Origin: Actinomadura craniellae
GTDB lineage: Bacteria; Actinomycetota; Actinomycetes; Streptosporangiales; Streptosporangiaceae
Length of the DNA stretch: 64,000 bases
Reading direction: 5' to 3'
Assembly (NCBI RefSeq): GCF_003289645.1
Contig: NZ_QLYX01000001.1
Span: forward strand, 372,001 to 436,000
In this document: positions 52,696 through 59,819 of the stretch, piece after piece
Layout: each line of letters starts with the position of its first letter
Numbering within the stretch: position 1 is the first letter of the stretch
Notes under the pieces: model-generated
Told to the model about the DNA's origin: nothing
Seen by the model: the letters and a program-made list of their open reading frames with translations, nothing else
Database searches by the model: none
Position numbers and translations under genes: made by a program

Positions 52696-52725
52696 GACAG
52701 TACACTTTTACTTTCGTGTCCTGTC
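52696..52725. promoter_or_regulatory. Inverted repeat GACAGTACAC-N10-GTGTCCTGTC, candidate TetR operator
   Basis: The 10-bp arms match at 9 of 10 positions around an AT-rich 10-nt spacer. The element lies 23 bp before the TetR start. With the neighbouring 16-bp repeat it makes a two-site operator, fitting autoregulation plus control of the P450. Confidence 0.6.
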
Positions 52726-52747
52726 AAGAAGTGGTTATGTTGACCGG

Positions 52748-53383
52748 GTGCGCACACACGGATGGGGAGGATCACCTCCTGCGGGTGACGAGGAAGCGAT
52801 CCTCAGGATCAAGAACGCGACGCACCGGTGCGTCGCGGAGCACGGCGGCACCACCACCATCGCCCACGTCGCGGCGGCCCTCGGGATCAGCCGGCAGACC
52901 GTCTACCGGTACTTCCCGAGCACGGAGGCACTGCTGATCGCCGCGGCGCTGGACGGGACGCAGCCCTTCCTGGCGCGGCTCGCGCGCCGGCTCCACCCCG
53001 TCACTGACCCCGGCGAAGCACTGGTCGAGGCGATCACCTACACGATCCACCAGATCCCGGCGGAACCGTACCTGCGGCTGCTGCTGGACGCCGGGCGCGG
53101 CCACTCGCTGCTGCGGAGCGTGACCTCGCAGCCGGCCCGCGACATCGGCCGGACCCTCCTCGAACAGACGGCGGTGGCCTGGGACGCCTCGGGGATCGGC
53201 CCCAAGCAGATGGACGAGCTGATCGAGTGGACCCTGCGCACCATCCAGTCGTTCCTCATCGACCCGGGCGACCCGGAACGCACCGAAACGGAACTCCGGG
53301 GCTTCCTGCGGCGCTGGCTCGCGCCCGGGGTCATCGCCGCCGCCGTCTCAGGCATCACGGACGACTCGCCGGTGGTGTCCTGA
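52748..53383 (+). CDS. TetR-family regulator
   Basis: The 211-residue protein has a TetR helix-turn-helix (TIAHVAAALGISRQTVYRYF, then PSTEALL) at about residues 33-60 and a helical effector domain. It starts with GTG; no other start codon fits better. It is transcribed divergently from the P450 and its left-running operon, and is followed 1 bp later by a thioesterase gene with which it is co-transcribed. It probably binds the repeats at 52675-52725. Confidence 0.87.
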   Translation: MRTHGWGGSPPAGDEEAILRIKNATHRCVAEHGGTTTIAHVAAALGISRQTVYRYFPSTEALLIAAALDGTQPFLARLARRLHPVTDPGEALVEAITYTIHQIPAEPYLRLLLDAGRGHSLLRSVTSQPARDIGRTLLEQTAVAWDASGIGPKQMDELIEWTLRTIQSFLIDPGDPERTETELRGFLRRWLAPGVIAAAVSGITDDSPVVS

Positions 53384-53384
53384 C

Positions 53385-54206
53385 ATGACCGCCGAGAACG
53401 CGGCGCCCAGCCGCGCGCTGTTCGAACGCGACGGCCGCCTGGTCGTCCCCACCGACCACGCCCGCGGCCCCTGGCGCCCGGACGCGCTGCACGGCGCCGC
53501 CGTCGCGGCGCTGCTCGCGAGCGCGATCGACGTACCAGGGCGGACCCCCGCGCGCATCACCTTCGACCTGCTGGCGCCCGTCCCCAACGCCCCGATGGCC
53601 CTGGCCGTGACGGCGCCCGAGGGCGGTCAGCGGGTGGTCCGGCAGACCGTCACGCTGCTCGCGGACGACGCGCCGGTGGCCCGCGCCCAGTGCGTGGCGG
53701 TGCGCCGGACCGAACTCGACCTGCCCGAGGGGGCGCTCGACCACCCCGACCCGTTCGCCGGAGTGCCGGTGCCGGACCTGAGCCGCCCCCGGCCGGGTGT
53801 CAGCGAGGCCGTCGGCTGGGAGTGCTTCGACAGCGGCGCGGTGTCCATGCGCGGGCTGAAGTCGCCGGCGCCGGAGCCGGGGAGCACCGGCCTCTGGGTC
53901 AACCTGCTCGTGCCGGTCGTCGCCGGTGAACCGACCCCCGGGATCGCCCGGGTCGCGGCCGCGGCGGACTACGCGTCCACCGCGACGAACGTGCGGCTGC
54001 CCTACGGCAGGTGGACTTTCATGAACGCGGAGCTGAGCCTGCACGTCGCGCGGGAACCGGCCGGGCCCTGGATCGGCCTGACGAGCACGGGCGTGGTCCA
54101 GCCCAACGGCTGCGGCTTCAGCATGGCCACCCTCTACGACTCCGCGGGACGGCTCGGGCAGTCCGCGCAGGCGCTCGTCGTCGAGGACCGGCAGCGCGCG
54201 GGCTGA
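53385..54206 (+). CDS. Acyl-CoA thioesterase family protein (double hotdog, TesB-like)
   Basis: The 273-residue protein shows two hotdog repeats: the first with WRPDALHGAAVAALLASAID and ARITFDLLAPVPNAPMALAV, the second with TNVRLPYGRWTFMNAELSLH and GVVQPNGCGFSMATLYDSAG. This is the arrangement of TesB-like acyl-CoA thioesterases. It sits directly after a TetR gene. A housekeeping role in releasing CoA from stalled acyl-CoA intermediates fits the context. It is convergent to another TetR gene 14 bp away. Confidence 0.8.
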   Translation: MTAENAAPSRALFERDGRLVVPTDHARGPWRPDALHGAAVAALLASAIDVPGRTPARITFDLLAPVPNAPMALAVTAPEGGQRVVRQTVTLLADDAPVARAQCVAVRRTELDLPEGALDHPDPFAGVPVPDLSRPRPGVSEAVGWECFDSGAVSMRGLKSPAPEPGSTGLWVNLLVPVVAGEPTPGIARVAAAADYASTATNVRLPYGRWTFMNAELSLHVAREPAGPWIGLTSTGVVQPNGCGFSMATLYDSAGRLGQSAQALVVEDRQRAG

Positions 54207-54220
54207 CCGGCCCGGTCGTC

Positions 54221-54826
54221 TCAGCCCGCGCCGGGGCCGGACTGCCGTTCACCCTCGATGTCGCGGAGGTGTTTCTCGACGAGGGCGATGGTCTCCTCGT
54301 GGCCGGTGAAGAGATCGAACGCCTCCTCCATCAGCAGGAAGCGGGAGATGCCGGACAGCATCAGGATCATGGTGATGGGCGAGCAGATGTCCGGGCCGAT
54401 CCCGTAGCCCTCCAGCAACTTGGACACTGCGTCGAGCTGCATCGTGCGGAATCGCCGGGAGTACTTGGAGATCTCGCTGCGGATCGCCTTGCGGTGGTTG
54501 GCCAGCGCGATGAACTCCATCGTGAGCGCCGTGTGGGACTGGTCGTGTATCGACTCCCACAGGGCCCACAGCGGCTGGGCGGAGGACAGCGCCCGGGCCT
54601 GCCGCTCGAAGCTCTGGTCGGCCCCGCGCCGGAACAGCGCGATGAACAGGTCGTCCATGGTGCCGAAGTGGTAATACACCATTGCTGAGTTCACGCCGGC
54701 CCGGTCGGCCACCCGCCGGGAGCTCACCGCGGCGTAACCCTGCTCCATCATGAGCTGCTCGGCCGCGTCGAGGATGGCGGTGCGGGTCTTCGAACTCTCT
54801 GTGCCGCTCCCCTGGCCCGATCCCAT
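54221..54826 (-). CDS. TetR-family regulator
   Basis: The 201-residue protein has the TetR N-terminus TRTAILDAAEQLMMEQGYAA, the helix-turn-helix SRRVADRAGVNSAMVYYHFG, and a helical ligand domain. GGAGG lies close upstream of the ATG. It is divergent from the Rieske oxygenase operon, with 463 bp between, and may bind the palindrome at 55062-55079, although the distance is large. Confidence 0.87.
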   Translation of the reverse strand: MGSGQGSGTESSKTRTAILDAAEQLMMEQGYAAVSSRRVADRAGVNSAMVYYHFGTMDDLFIALFRRGADQSFERQARALSSAQPLWALWESIHDQSHTALTMEFIALANHRKAIRSEISKYSRRFRTMQLDAVSKLLEGYGIGPDICSPITMILMLSGISRFLLMEEAFDLFTGHEETIALVEKHLRDIEGERQSGPGAG

Positions 54827-55027
54827 GGCGTACTACCTCCGTCGGCGGGACGGCCCACGCCCCGTTCCGGGCGGCATTCTCCCACCTCGCCCCCGGCGGG
54901 CGGCTGGCGGCCGCGCACGCCGGTTCGCCGTCCGGGTGCGGCATCCGGCACCCCTGCCACGTGCTCGATGTGGTGATACGTCATCGGATGGGCACCTTCG
55001 GTGGTCGATGCCCTTCGACGCCGCCCC

Positions 55028-55056
55028 TTGACAGTCACCGGATCAATGTCATAGAA
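55028..55056 (+). promoter_or_regulatory. Sigma-70-like promoter of the Rieske oxygenase operon
   Basis: A perfect TTGACA at 55028-55033 is followed at 16-18 bp by CATAGA/TAGAAG hexamers that could be the -10 box. The palindrome at 55062-55079 begins just downstream, at the expected transcription start. Confidence 0.45.
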
Positions 55057-55061
55057 GATCT

Positions 55062-55079
55062 ATTAATCAGTCGATTAAT
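55062..55079. promoter_or_regulatory. Palindrome ATTAATC-AGTC-GATTAAT, candidate operator
   Basis: Perfect 7-bp arms around AGTC in an AT-rich island, which stands out in this GC-rich DNA. Its position over the expected transcription start suggests repression. The divergent TetR protein encoded at 54221 is the nearest candidate. Confidence 0.6.
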
Positions 55080-55289
55080 TACTTAGGAGATCATTGTAAA
55101 AGAGTGGTCCGGCGCCTCTGGTGAAGATCGGAGAGCCGGGCGATGTGCAGTGTTTTCGGAGTCGAGTCGGGAGTGGTTTTGCCGTGAGTTCATGCTGCCC
55201 TGCGGAGGGCCATTGCGGGGGAGAGTTCGCGCTTCGAGTTCGCGCCCTGCACCTTTTCCGAGGGAAAGCGGTCGTGTCGCCGGCGGCCG

Positions 55290-56357
55290 GTGCCCGTGAT
55301 GCAGCGCAGTGACGTGGCCCGCCGGCCGGCCGGATCGCCGCGCGACCGCGGGGTCCATGCGCTGCGGGTGGTCCGGGCGGTACGCGAGACCGCGGACGCC
55401 AGATCGTTCGTGTTCGAGATACCTGCCGAACTTGCCGACAAGTACATTTATCAGGCCGGTCAGTTCCTGACCTTCCGCCTGGAACTGGACGGCCGGACGC
55501 ATCTGCGGTCCTACTCGATGTCGTCTTCGCCCGCGATCGACGATCAGGTTCGGGTGACCGTCAAGCGGGTGTCCGGCGGGGTCGTCTCGAACTGGATGAA
55601 CGACACCCTCCAGCCGGGGGACGAGATCGAGGCGACCGTCCCGGCCGGGGCCTTCGTCCTGGGCGAGGTCGAGCGCGACGTCGTCGCCTTCGCCGGCGGC
55701 AGCGGCATCACCCCGGTGTTCTCCATCGTGAAGACCGCGCTGGCGACCTCGTCACGGCGGGTGCGGCTCCTGTACGCGAACCGGGATCGGGATTCGGTCA
55801 TCTTCGGCGCGGAACTGGCGGAACTGGCCGAGCGGTACGGGGACCAACTGGCGGTGACACACCACCACGACGCCGACTCCGGCCTCGTCCGGGAAGGCGA
55901 GATCCGCCCCCTCCTCGACTCCGCGGGTGACGCCGAGTTCTACCTCTGCGGTCCCGAGCCGTTCATGGAACTGGTGGAGCGCACCTTGCTGGCCGCCGGG
56001 GTCGGCACCGACCGCATCCACATCGAGAGGTTCACCCCGCTGGATCCGGCCGGGCCCGTGGAGCCCTCCGCCGAAGCGGCGGCGCCCGTACGGGTCACCG
56101 TCCGGATCGGCCGCGACACCGTCACCGGAGATCACCGCCACGGTTCCACGATCCTGCAGACGGCGCGCTTCCTGGGGCTGCGACCGCCCTCGTCGTGCGA
56201 GTCCGGAAGCTGCGCGACCTGCATGGCCCGGGTCGTCGAGGGCGCGGCCTCGATGCGCAACAACGAGGCGCTGACCCCGGAGGAGGTGGCCGAGGGATGG
56301 GTGCTCACCTGCCAGGCCGTGCCGACCGGTCCGTCCGTGCATGTCGTCTACGAGTAG
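55290..56357 (+). CDS. FAD/NAD(P)H [2Fe-2S] reductase (KshB/PaaE-like), Rieske oxygenase partner
   Basis: The 355-residue protein has a ferredoxin-reductase FAD domain with RSYSMSSSP, an NAD-binding domain with FAGGSGITPVFSIVKTAL and YLCGPEPFMELVE, and a C-terminal plant-type [2Fe-2S] domain with Cys303, Cys308, Cys311 and Cys341. This FNR-ferredoxin order is that of KshB, HmpA-like and PaaE-type reductases that feed Rieske oxygenases. It should serve both oxygenases of the operon. The start may be GTG 55290, GTG 55296 or ATG 55299; none has a strong ribosome binding site. Confidence 0.9.
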   Translation: MPVMQRSDVARRPAGSPRDRGVHALRVVRAVRETADARSFVFEIPAELADKYIYQAGQFLTFRLELDGRTHLRSYSMSSSPAIDDQVRVTVKRVSGGVVSNWMNDTLQPGDEIEATVPAGAFVLGEVERDVVAFAGGSGITPVFSIVKTALATSSRRVRLLYANRDRDSVIFGAELAELAERYGDQLAVTHHHDADSGLVREGEIRPLLDSAGDAEFYLCGPEPFMELVERTLLAAGVGTDRIHIERFTPLDPAGPVEPSAEAAAPVRVTVRIGRDTVTGDHRHGSTILQTARFLGLRPPSSCESGSCATCMARVVEGAASMRNNEALTPEEVAEGWVLTCQAVPTGPSVHVVYE

Positions 56358-56371
56358 AGGAGAACGCCCCC

Positions 56372-56458
56372 GTGACAAGCTCACCAGGGCACCGCACCAG
56401 GTGCCTTCCGGCGTGCGGCCCCGCCGCACGGCCCCGGCTCGCGGCGGGGTCCGCATGA
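56372..56458 (+). CDS. Possible 28-residue ORF coupled to the SDR gene
   Basis: A GTG 9 nt after a strong AGAGGAG (56356-56362) opens a 28-codon frame that starts MTSSPGHRTRCLPACGPAAR and ends with a TGA overlapping the SDR ATG (ATGA). It fills the whole gap between reductase and SDR genes. The SDR start has only a weak site of its own. Of the short frames in the window this has the best initiation signal. Confidence 0.4.
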   Translation: MTSSPGHRTRCLPACGPAARPRLAAGSA

Positions 56459-57198
56459 AGCGGGTGGCCGTGGTGACGGGCGGCGCGTCGGGAATGGGGC
56501 TGTCCATCTGCCACCATCTCGCCCGGCGCGGTCATCAGGTCGCCGTCATGGACGTCGACGGCCCGGCCGTGCGGCGGGCCTGCGCGGAACTCCGGGCGGC
56601 CGGCGCGCGGGCGCTGGCATGCGAGGCGGACGTCACCGACCGGCCGGCGGTCGAGGAGGCGTTGCGCGAGGTCCGTGCCGGGCTCGGCCCGGTGGAGATC
56701 CTCGTCACGAGCGCCGGGCTGGTGGCGTTCGACTCCTTCACCGACATCACGCCCGAGTCGTGGGACCGGGTCCTCGAGGTCAACCTGACCGGCACCTTCC
56801 ACTGCGTCCAGGCAGCCGTCCCGGACATGCTGGCGGCCGGGTGGGGGCGCATCGTCACGATCTCGTCGTCGAGCGCGCAGCGCGGCTCGCCCGGCATGGT
56901 CCACTACACGGCGTCCAAGGGCGCCGTCATCGCCATGACGAAGGCACTGGCACGGGAGTACGCCGGGTTCGGCATCACGGTGAACACCATCCCGCCGTCG
57001 GGCATCGACACCCCGATGTCCCGCAGCTCCCAGGCGGCGGGTCACCTGCCCGGCAGCGAGGTCATGGCGAAGGCGATCCCGGTCGGCCATCTCGGGACGG
57101 GCGACGACATCGCCGCGGCGTGCGCCTTCCTCTGCTCCGAGGAGGCCGGCTACATCACCGGCCAAGTGCTCGGAGTCAACGGCGGGGCGGTGATATGA
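56455..57198 (+). CDS. SDR-family oxidoreductase
   Basis: The 247-residue enzyme has VVTGGASGMGLSICHHLARR (NAD(P) binding), VTSAGLV in place of NNAG, the catalytic YTASKGAVIAMTKALAREY, and the cofactor/product loop TIPPSGIDTPM. It is FabG-like in length. It probably oxidises an alcohol formed by the oxygenases of the same operon. The ATG at 56455 overlaps the stop of the short upstream frame; a longer in-frame start at 56341 would overlap the reductase gene and is rejected. Confidence 0.88.
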   Translation: MKRVAVVTGGASGMGLSICHHLARRGHQVAVMDVDGPAVRRACAELRAAGARALACEADVTDRPAVEEALREVRAGLGPVEILVTSAGLVAFDSFTDITPESWDRVLEVNLTGTFHCVQAAVPDMLAAGWGRIVTISSSSAQRGSPGMVHYTASKGAVIAMTKALAREYAGFGITVNTIPPSGIDTPMSRSSQAAGHLPGSEVMAKAIPVGHLGTGDDIAAACAFLCSEEAGYITGQVLGVNGGAVI

Positions 57199-57273
57199 GC
57201 ACCGCCCCGGCGCGGTGCCCCGCACCTTTTCCCGCTGAACCACGTCCGAGCCACCCGGAATGGAGGAACGACC

Positions 57274-58530
57274 ATGGCGCGTTGGCCGAAACCGGCTGAA
57301 GGAAGCTGGACGGAGCATTACCCGGAGATCGGAACAGGGCTGATCTCCTTCGAGGATTCTGTTTCGCCGGAGTTTTATGAGTTGGAGCGGGAGGCGATTT
57401 TTCGGCGGGCCTGGCTGAATGTGGGTCGGGTGGAGCAGTTGCCGCGGAAGGGGAGTTACTTCACCAAGGAGGTTCGGGTTGCCCGGACTTCGGTGGTGGT
57501 GGTGCGTGATGGTGGGGGTGGGGTGCGTGCTTTTTTCAATGTGTGTCGGCATCGGGGGAACAAGCTGGTGTGGGATGAGTTTCCGGGGGAGGAGACCTCG
57601 GGTTTTTGTCGTCAGTTCACCTGCAAGTACCACGGGTGGCGGTATGGCCTGGACGGTGCGCTGAACTTCGTTCAGCAGGAGGGTGAGTTCTTCGACCTGG
57701 ACAAGGAGGACTTCGGTCTGGTCCCGGTGCACTGCGAGGTGTGGGCGGGGTTCATCTTCGTCAACCTGGCCAGGGAACCCGAGCAGTCACTGCACGACTT
57801 CCTCGGCCCGATGGTCACCGCACTCGACGGCTACCCCTTCGACAAAATGACCGAGTGGTACGTCTTCCGGGCCGACAACAGAAGCAACTGGAAGATCTTC
57901 GCTGACGCCTTCCAGGAGTACTACCACGTGCCCGCCCTGCATCCGCAGCAGGTCCCGATCGAGGTGCGCACGCCAGGGTCGGGTTTCGAGTGCGCGCACT
58001 TCCAACTGGACGGCCCGCACCGCGTGGTCAGCACCGGCGGCGCCCGCCGCTGGACCCTGCCGCCCGAGTACATGTATCCCATCGAGCGGGCCACCCGCAG
58101 CGGCCTGGTCGGCCCCTGGGAGTCGCCGGAGATCGGCGAGCCGCCCCCGGGACTCAACCCGGGCCGCATCGACCCCTGGGGCATCGACAACTTCCAGATC
58201 TTCCCCAACCTGGAGATCCTGATCTATCGCGGCTGGTACCTCCTCTACCGCTACTGGCCGACCTCGCACAACACCCACCACTTCGAGGCGATGCTCTGCT
58301 TCCAGCCCGCCACCACGGTGCAGGAACGGGTGGAGCACGAGGTGGCGGCGGTCGTGTTCAAGGAATTCGCGCTCCAGGACGCCGGCATGCTCACCGGCAC
58401 GCAGACCGCGCTGGAGTCCGGAGTGCTCGACCGGTTCCCACTCAACGACCAGGAAGTGCTGGTCCGGCACTTCCACAAGGTGGTCGCCGACTGGGTCGCC
58501 GACTACCAGAAGAACCACGCGGAGGTGTGA
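57274..58530 (+). CDS. Rieske non-haem iron oxygenase, alpha-subunit type (copy 1)
   Basis: The 418-residue protein has an N-terminal Rieske [2Fe-2S] domain with Cys91, His93, Cys117 and His120 (CRHRGNK and CKYHGW; the 23-residue spacing is longer than usual) and a catalytic domain with DAFQEYYHVPALH, giving the two His ligands, and a downstream Asp. It should insert oxygen into a ring or activated C-H using electrons from the reductase at 55290. The DNA of the Rieske domain is almost identical to copy 2 at 59820, while the catalytic domain differs strongly. AGGA lies before the ATG. Confidence 0.9.
   Translation: MARWPKPAEGSWTEHYPEIGTGLISFEDSVSPEFYELEREAIFRRAWLNVGRVEQLPRKGSYFTKEVRVARTSVVVVRDGGGGVRAFFNVCRHRGNKLVWDEFPGEETSGFCRQFTCKYHGWRYGLDGALNFVQQEGEFFDLDKEDFGLVPVHCEVWAGFIFVNLAREPEQSLHDFLGPMVTALDGYPFDKMTEWYVFRADNRSNWKIFADAFQEYYHVPALHPQQVPIEVRTPGSGFECAHFQLDGPHRVVSTGGARRWTLPPEYMYPIERATRSGLVGPWESPEIGEPPPGLNPGRIDPWGIDNFQIFPNLEILIYRGWYLLYRYWPTSHNTHHFEAMLCFQPATTVQERVEHEVAAVVFKEFALQDAGMLTGTQTALESGVLDRFPLNDQEVLVRHFHKVVADWVADYQKNHAEV
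57364..57855 (+). repeat. 492-bp near-identical block shared by the two Rieske genes, copy 1
   Basis: This block matches 59910-60401 at 491 of 492 positions; the only difference is T at 57402 versus C at 59948. It covers codons for the Rieske domain and the linker to the catalytic domain. Identity ends abruptly on both sides. The first two thirds use many T-ending and TTG codons unlike the genes around it. Confidence 0.95.
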
Positions 58531-58535
58531 GGAAG

Positions 58536-58871
58536 ATGACCGACCGCCTGCTGCCCGCCGGGTTCGCCGAACTCGAACCCTTCGCCGGGACCTGGTGCCT
58601 CGCCACGGAGACCGAACGGTACGCCCGGCGCATGGCCAGTTCCATGGAGGAGATGCGGACCTTCTACGACGCCTTCTTCCCCCGGCTGGAGGAGGCCGTC
58701 GCCCACTGCGACACGTTCCCCCTCGACGCCCTTCCCGAGGACGCCCGGCGGCTGTTGCAGCTCGTGTACTCGCTGGTCATGGTCTCCATGTCGATCGAGA
58801 TCTTCCACCAGCCCAAGGCGGTCGACGCCGCCGACGCCGAGATCGAACGCGTGCGGGAGCCGGTTCCGTGA
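58536..58871 (+). CDS. Small conserved partner protein of Rieske oxygenase (copy 1), unknown function
   Basis: The 111-residue protein starts 5 bp after the Rieske stop, with GAGGTGTGAGGAAG as ribosome binding site. It has no metal or cofactor motif. It shares with copy 2 (61091) the patterns LLPAxFAxLEP, WCLATETERY, AHCDxFPLDAxPEDA and an EPVP ending, and is predicted mostly helical. It is not the beta subunit (NTF2-like, about 170 residues) of ring dioxygenases. Because each Rieske gene has one, it may be a subunit or assembly factor. Confidence 0.8.
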   Translation: MTDRLLPAGFAELEPFAGTWCLATETERYARRMASSMEEMRTFYDAFFPRLEEAVAHCDTFPLDALPEDARRLLQLVYSLVMVSMSIEIFHQPKAVDAADAEIERVREPVP

Positions 58872-58917
58872 CCGGCCGACCGCGACGGCCCGGAAGAGGA
58901 CAGGGAGGAGCGGCACC

Positions 58918-59760
58918 ATGGCAGTGATCACAGTGCGGAAGCTCGGCCGGGACGTCGGCGCCGAGGTCGTCGGCGTCGACCGCGACCGGATGCTGTCCGA
59001 CGGCGCCCTGCCCGCCGCGGTCATGGACGCGCTCGAAGCGCACGGCGTGCTGGTGTTCCGGAACCTGCACCTCGACGCGGAGACCCAGGTGGCGTTCTGC
59101 CGCAGGCTCGGGGACGTGGACACCTCGCCCGGGCACCATCCGGTCGCGGGCATCTACCGGGTCAGTCTCGACACCACGAAGAACTCCTCCGCCGCCTACC
59201 TGCGCGCCACCTTCGACTGGCACATCGACGGGTGCACCCCGGAGGACGACGCCTACCCGCAGTCGGCCACGATGCTCACGGCCCGGGCCGTGGCCGCCGC
59301 GGGGGGTGAGACCGAGTTCGCCAGCACCTACCGGGCCTACGACGACCTGACCGACGAGGAGAGGAAGCGGTTCGCCGACCTGCGCGTCGTGCACTCCCTG
59401 GAGGCGTCGCAGCGCTCGGTGACGCCCGAGCCCACACCGGAGCAACTGGCCGCGTGGCGGCGGCGCCCCGTCAAGGAACACCCGCTGGTCTGGACCCACC
59501 GGTCCGGCCGCCGTTCCCTGGTGCTCGGTGCCTCCGCCGACCGGGTCGTGGGCATGGACCACGAGGAGAGCCGGGTGGTGCTCGACGGCCTGCTCGACCG
59601 GTGCACCGAGCCCGAACGGGTGTACCGCCACGAGTGGTCGGTGGGCGACACGGTGATCTGGGACAACCGGGGCGTCATCCATCGCGCGGCGCCCTACGAG
59701 CCCGACTCGCCCCGGGAGATGCTCCGCACGACGGTGCTGGGCGACGAACCGATCCAGTGA
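58918..59760 (+). CDS. TauD/TfdA-type Fe(II)/alpha-ketoglutarate dioxygenase
   Basis: The 280-residue enzyme has the iron ligands His102 and Asp104 in WHIDGC and His255 in DNRGVIHRA, and a C-terminal Arg (PREMLRTTV) that would bind the alpha-ketoglutarate carboxylate. It is a typical TauD/TfdA-family length. GGAGG lies 8 nt before the ATG. It stands between the two Rieske/partner modules, so three different oxygenases are co-expressed. Hydroxylation or C-O/C-N cleavage of a pathway intermediate is likely; the substrate is unknown. Confidence 0.9.
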   Translation: MAVITVRKLGRDVGAEVVGVDRDRMLSDGALPAAVMDALEAHGVLVFRNLHLDAETQVAFCRRLGDVDTSPGHHPVAGIYRVSLDTTKNSSAAYLRATFDWHIDGCTPEDDAYPQSATMLTARAVAAAGGETEFASTYRAYDDLTDEERKRFADLRVVHSLEASQRSVTPEPTPEQLAAWRRRPVKEHPLVWTHRSGRRSLVLGASADRVVGMDHEESRVVLDGLLDRCTEPERVYRHEWSVGDTVIWDNRGVIHRAAPYEPDSPREMLRTTVLGDEPIQ

Positions 59761-59819
59761 CCGATGAGCGGGCGAAGCCCCATCACCCCCACCGCTGAAC
59801 CTCACGAAGGAGTACAGGC

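Larger units (their letters stand above)
54827..55289. promoter_or_regulatory. Control region and long leader of the Rieske oxygenase operon
   Basis: This 463-bp gap carries no credible gene. It holds a promoter and an AT-rich palindrome (annotated separately) near 55028-55079, followed by about 210 nt of leader of lower GC content that reaches the reductase start. A 63-codon frame at 55121-55312 lacks a ribosome binding site and runs into the reductase gene, so I do not call it. Confidence 0.5.

Noticed and set aside
55121-55312. 63-codon frame with several cysteines before the reductase gene
   Set aside because: There is no ribosome binding site, no recognisable motif, and it overlaps the reductase start. 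I treat the segment as leader.
57195-57299. 34-codon frame starting in the SDR stop and running into the Rieske gene
   Set aside because: It starts with ATGA overlap, but it ends 26 bp inside the Rieske gene with no stop/start overlap, and that gene has its own AGGA site. Chance is sufficient.
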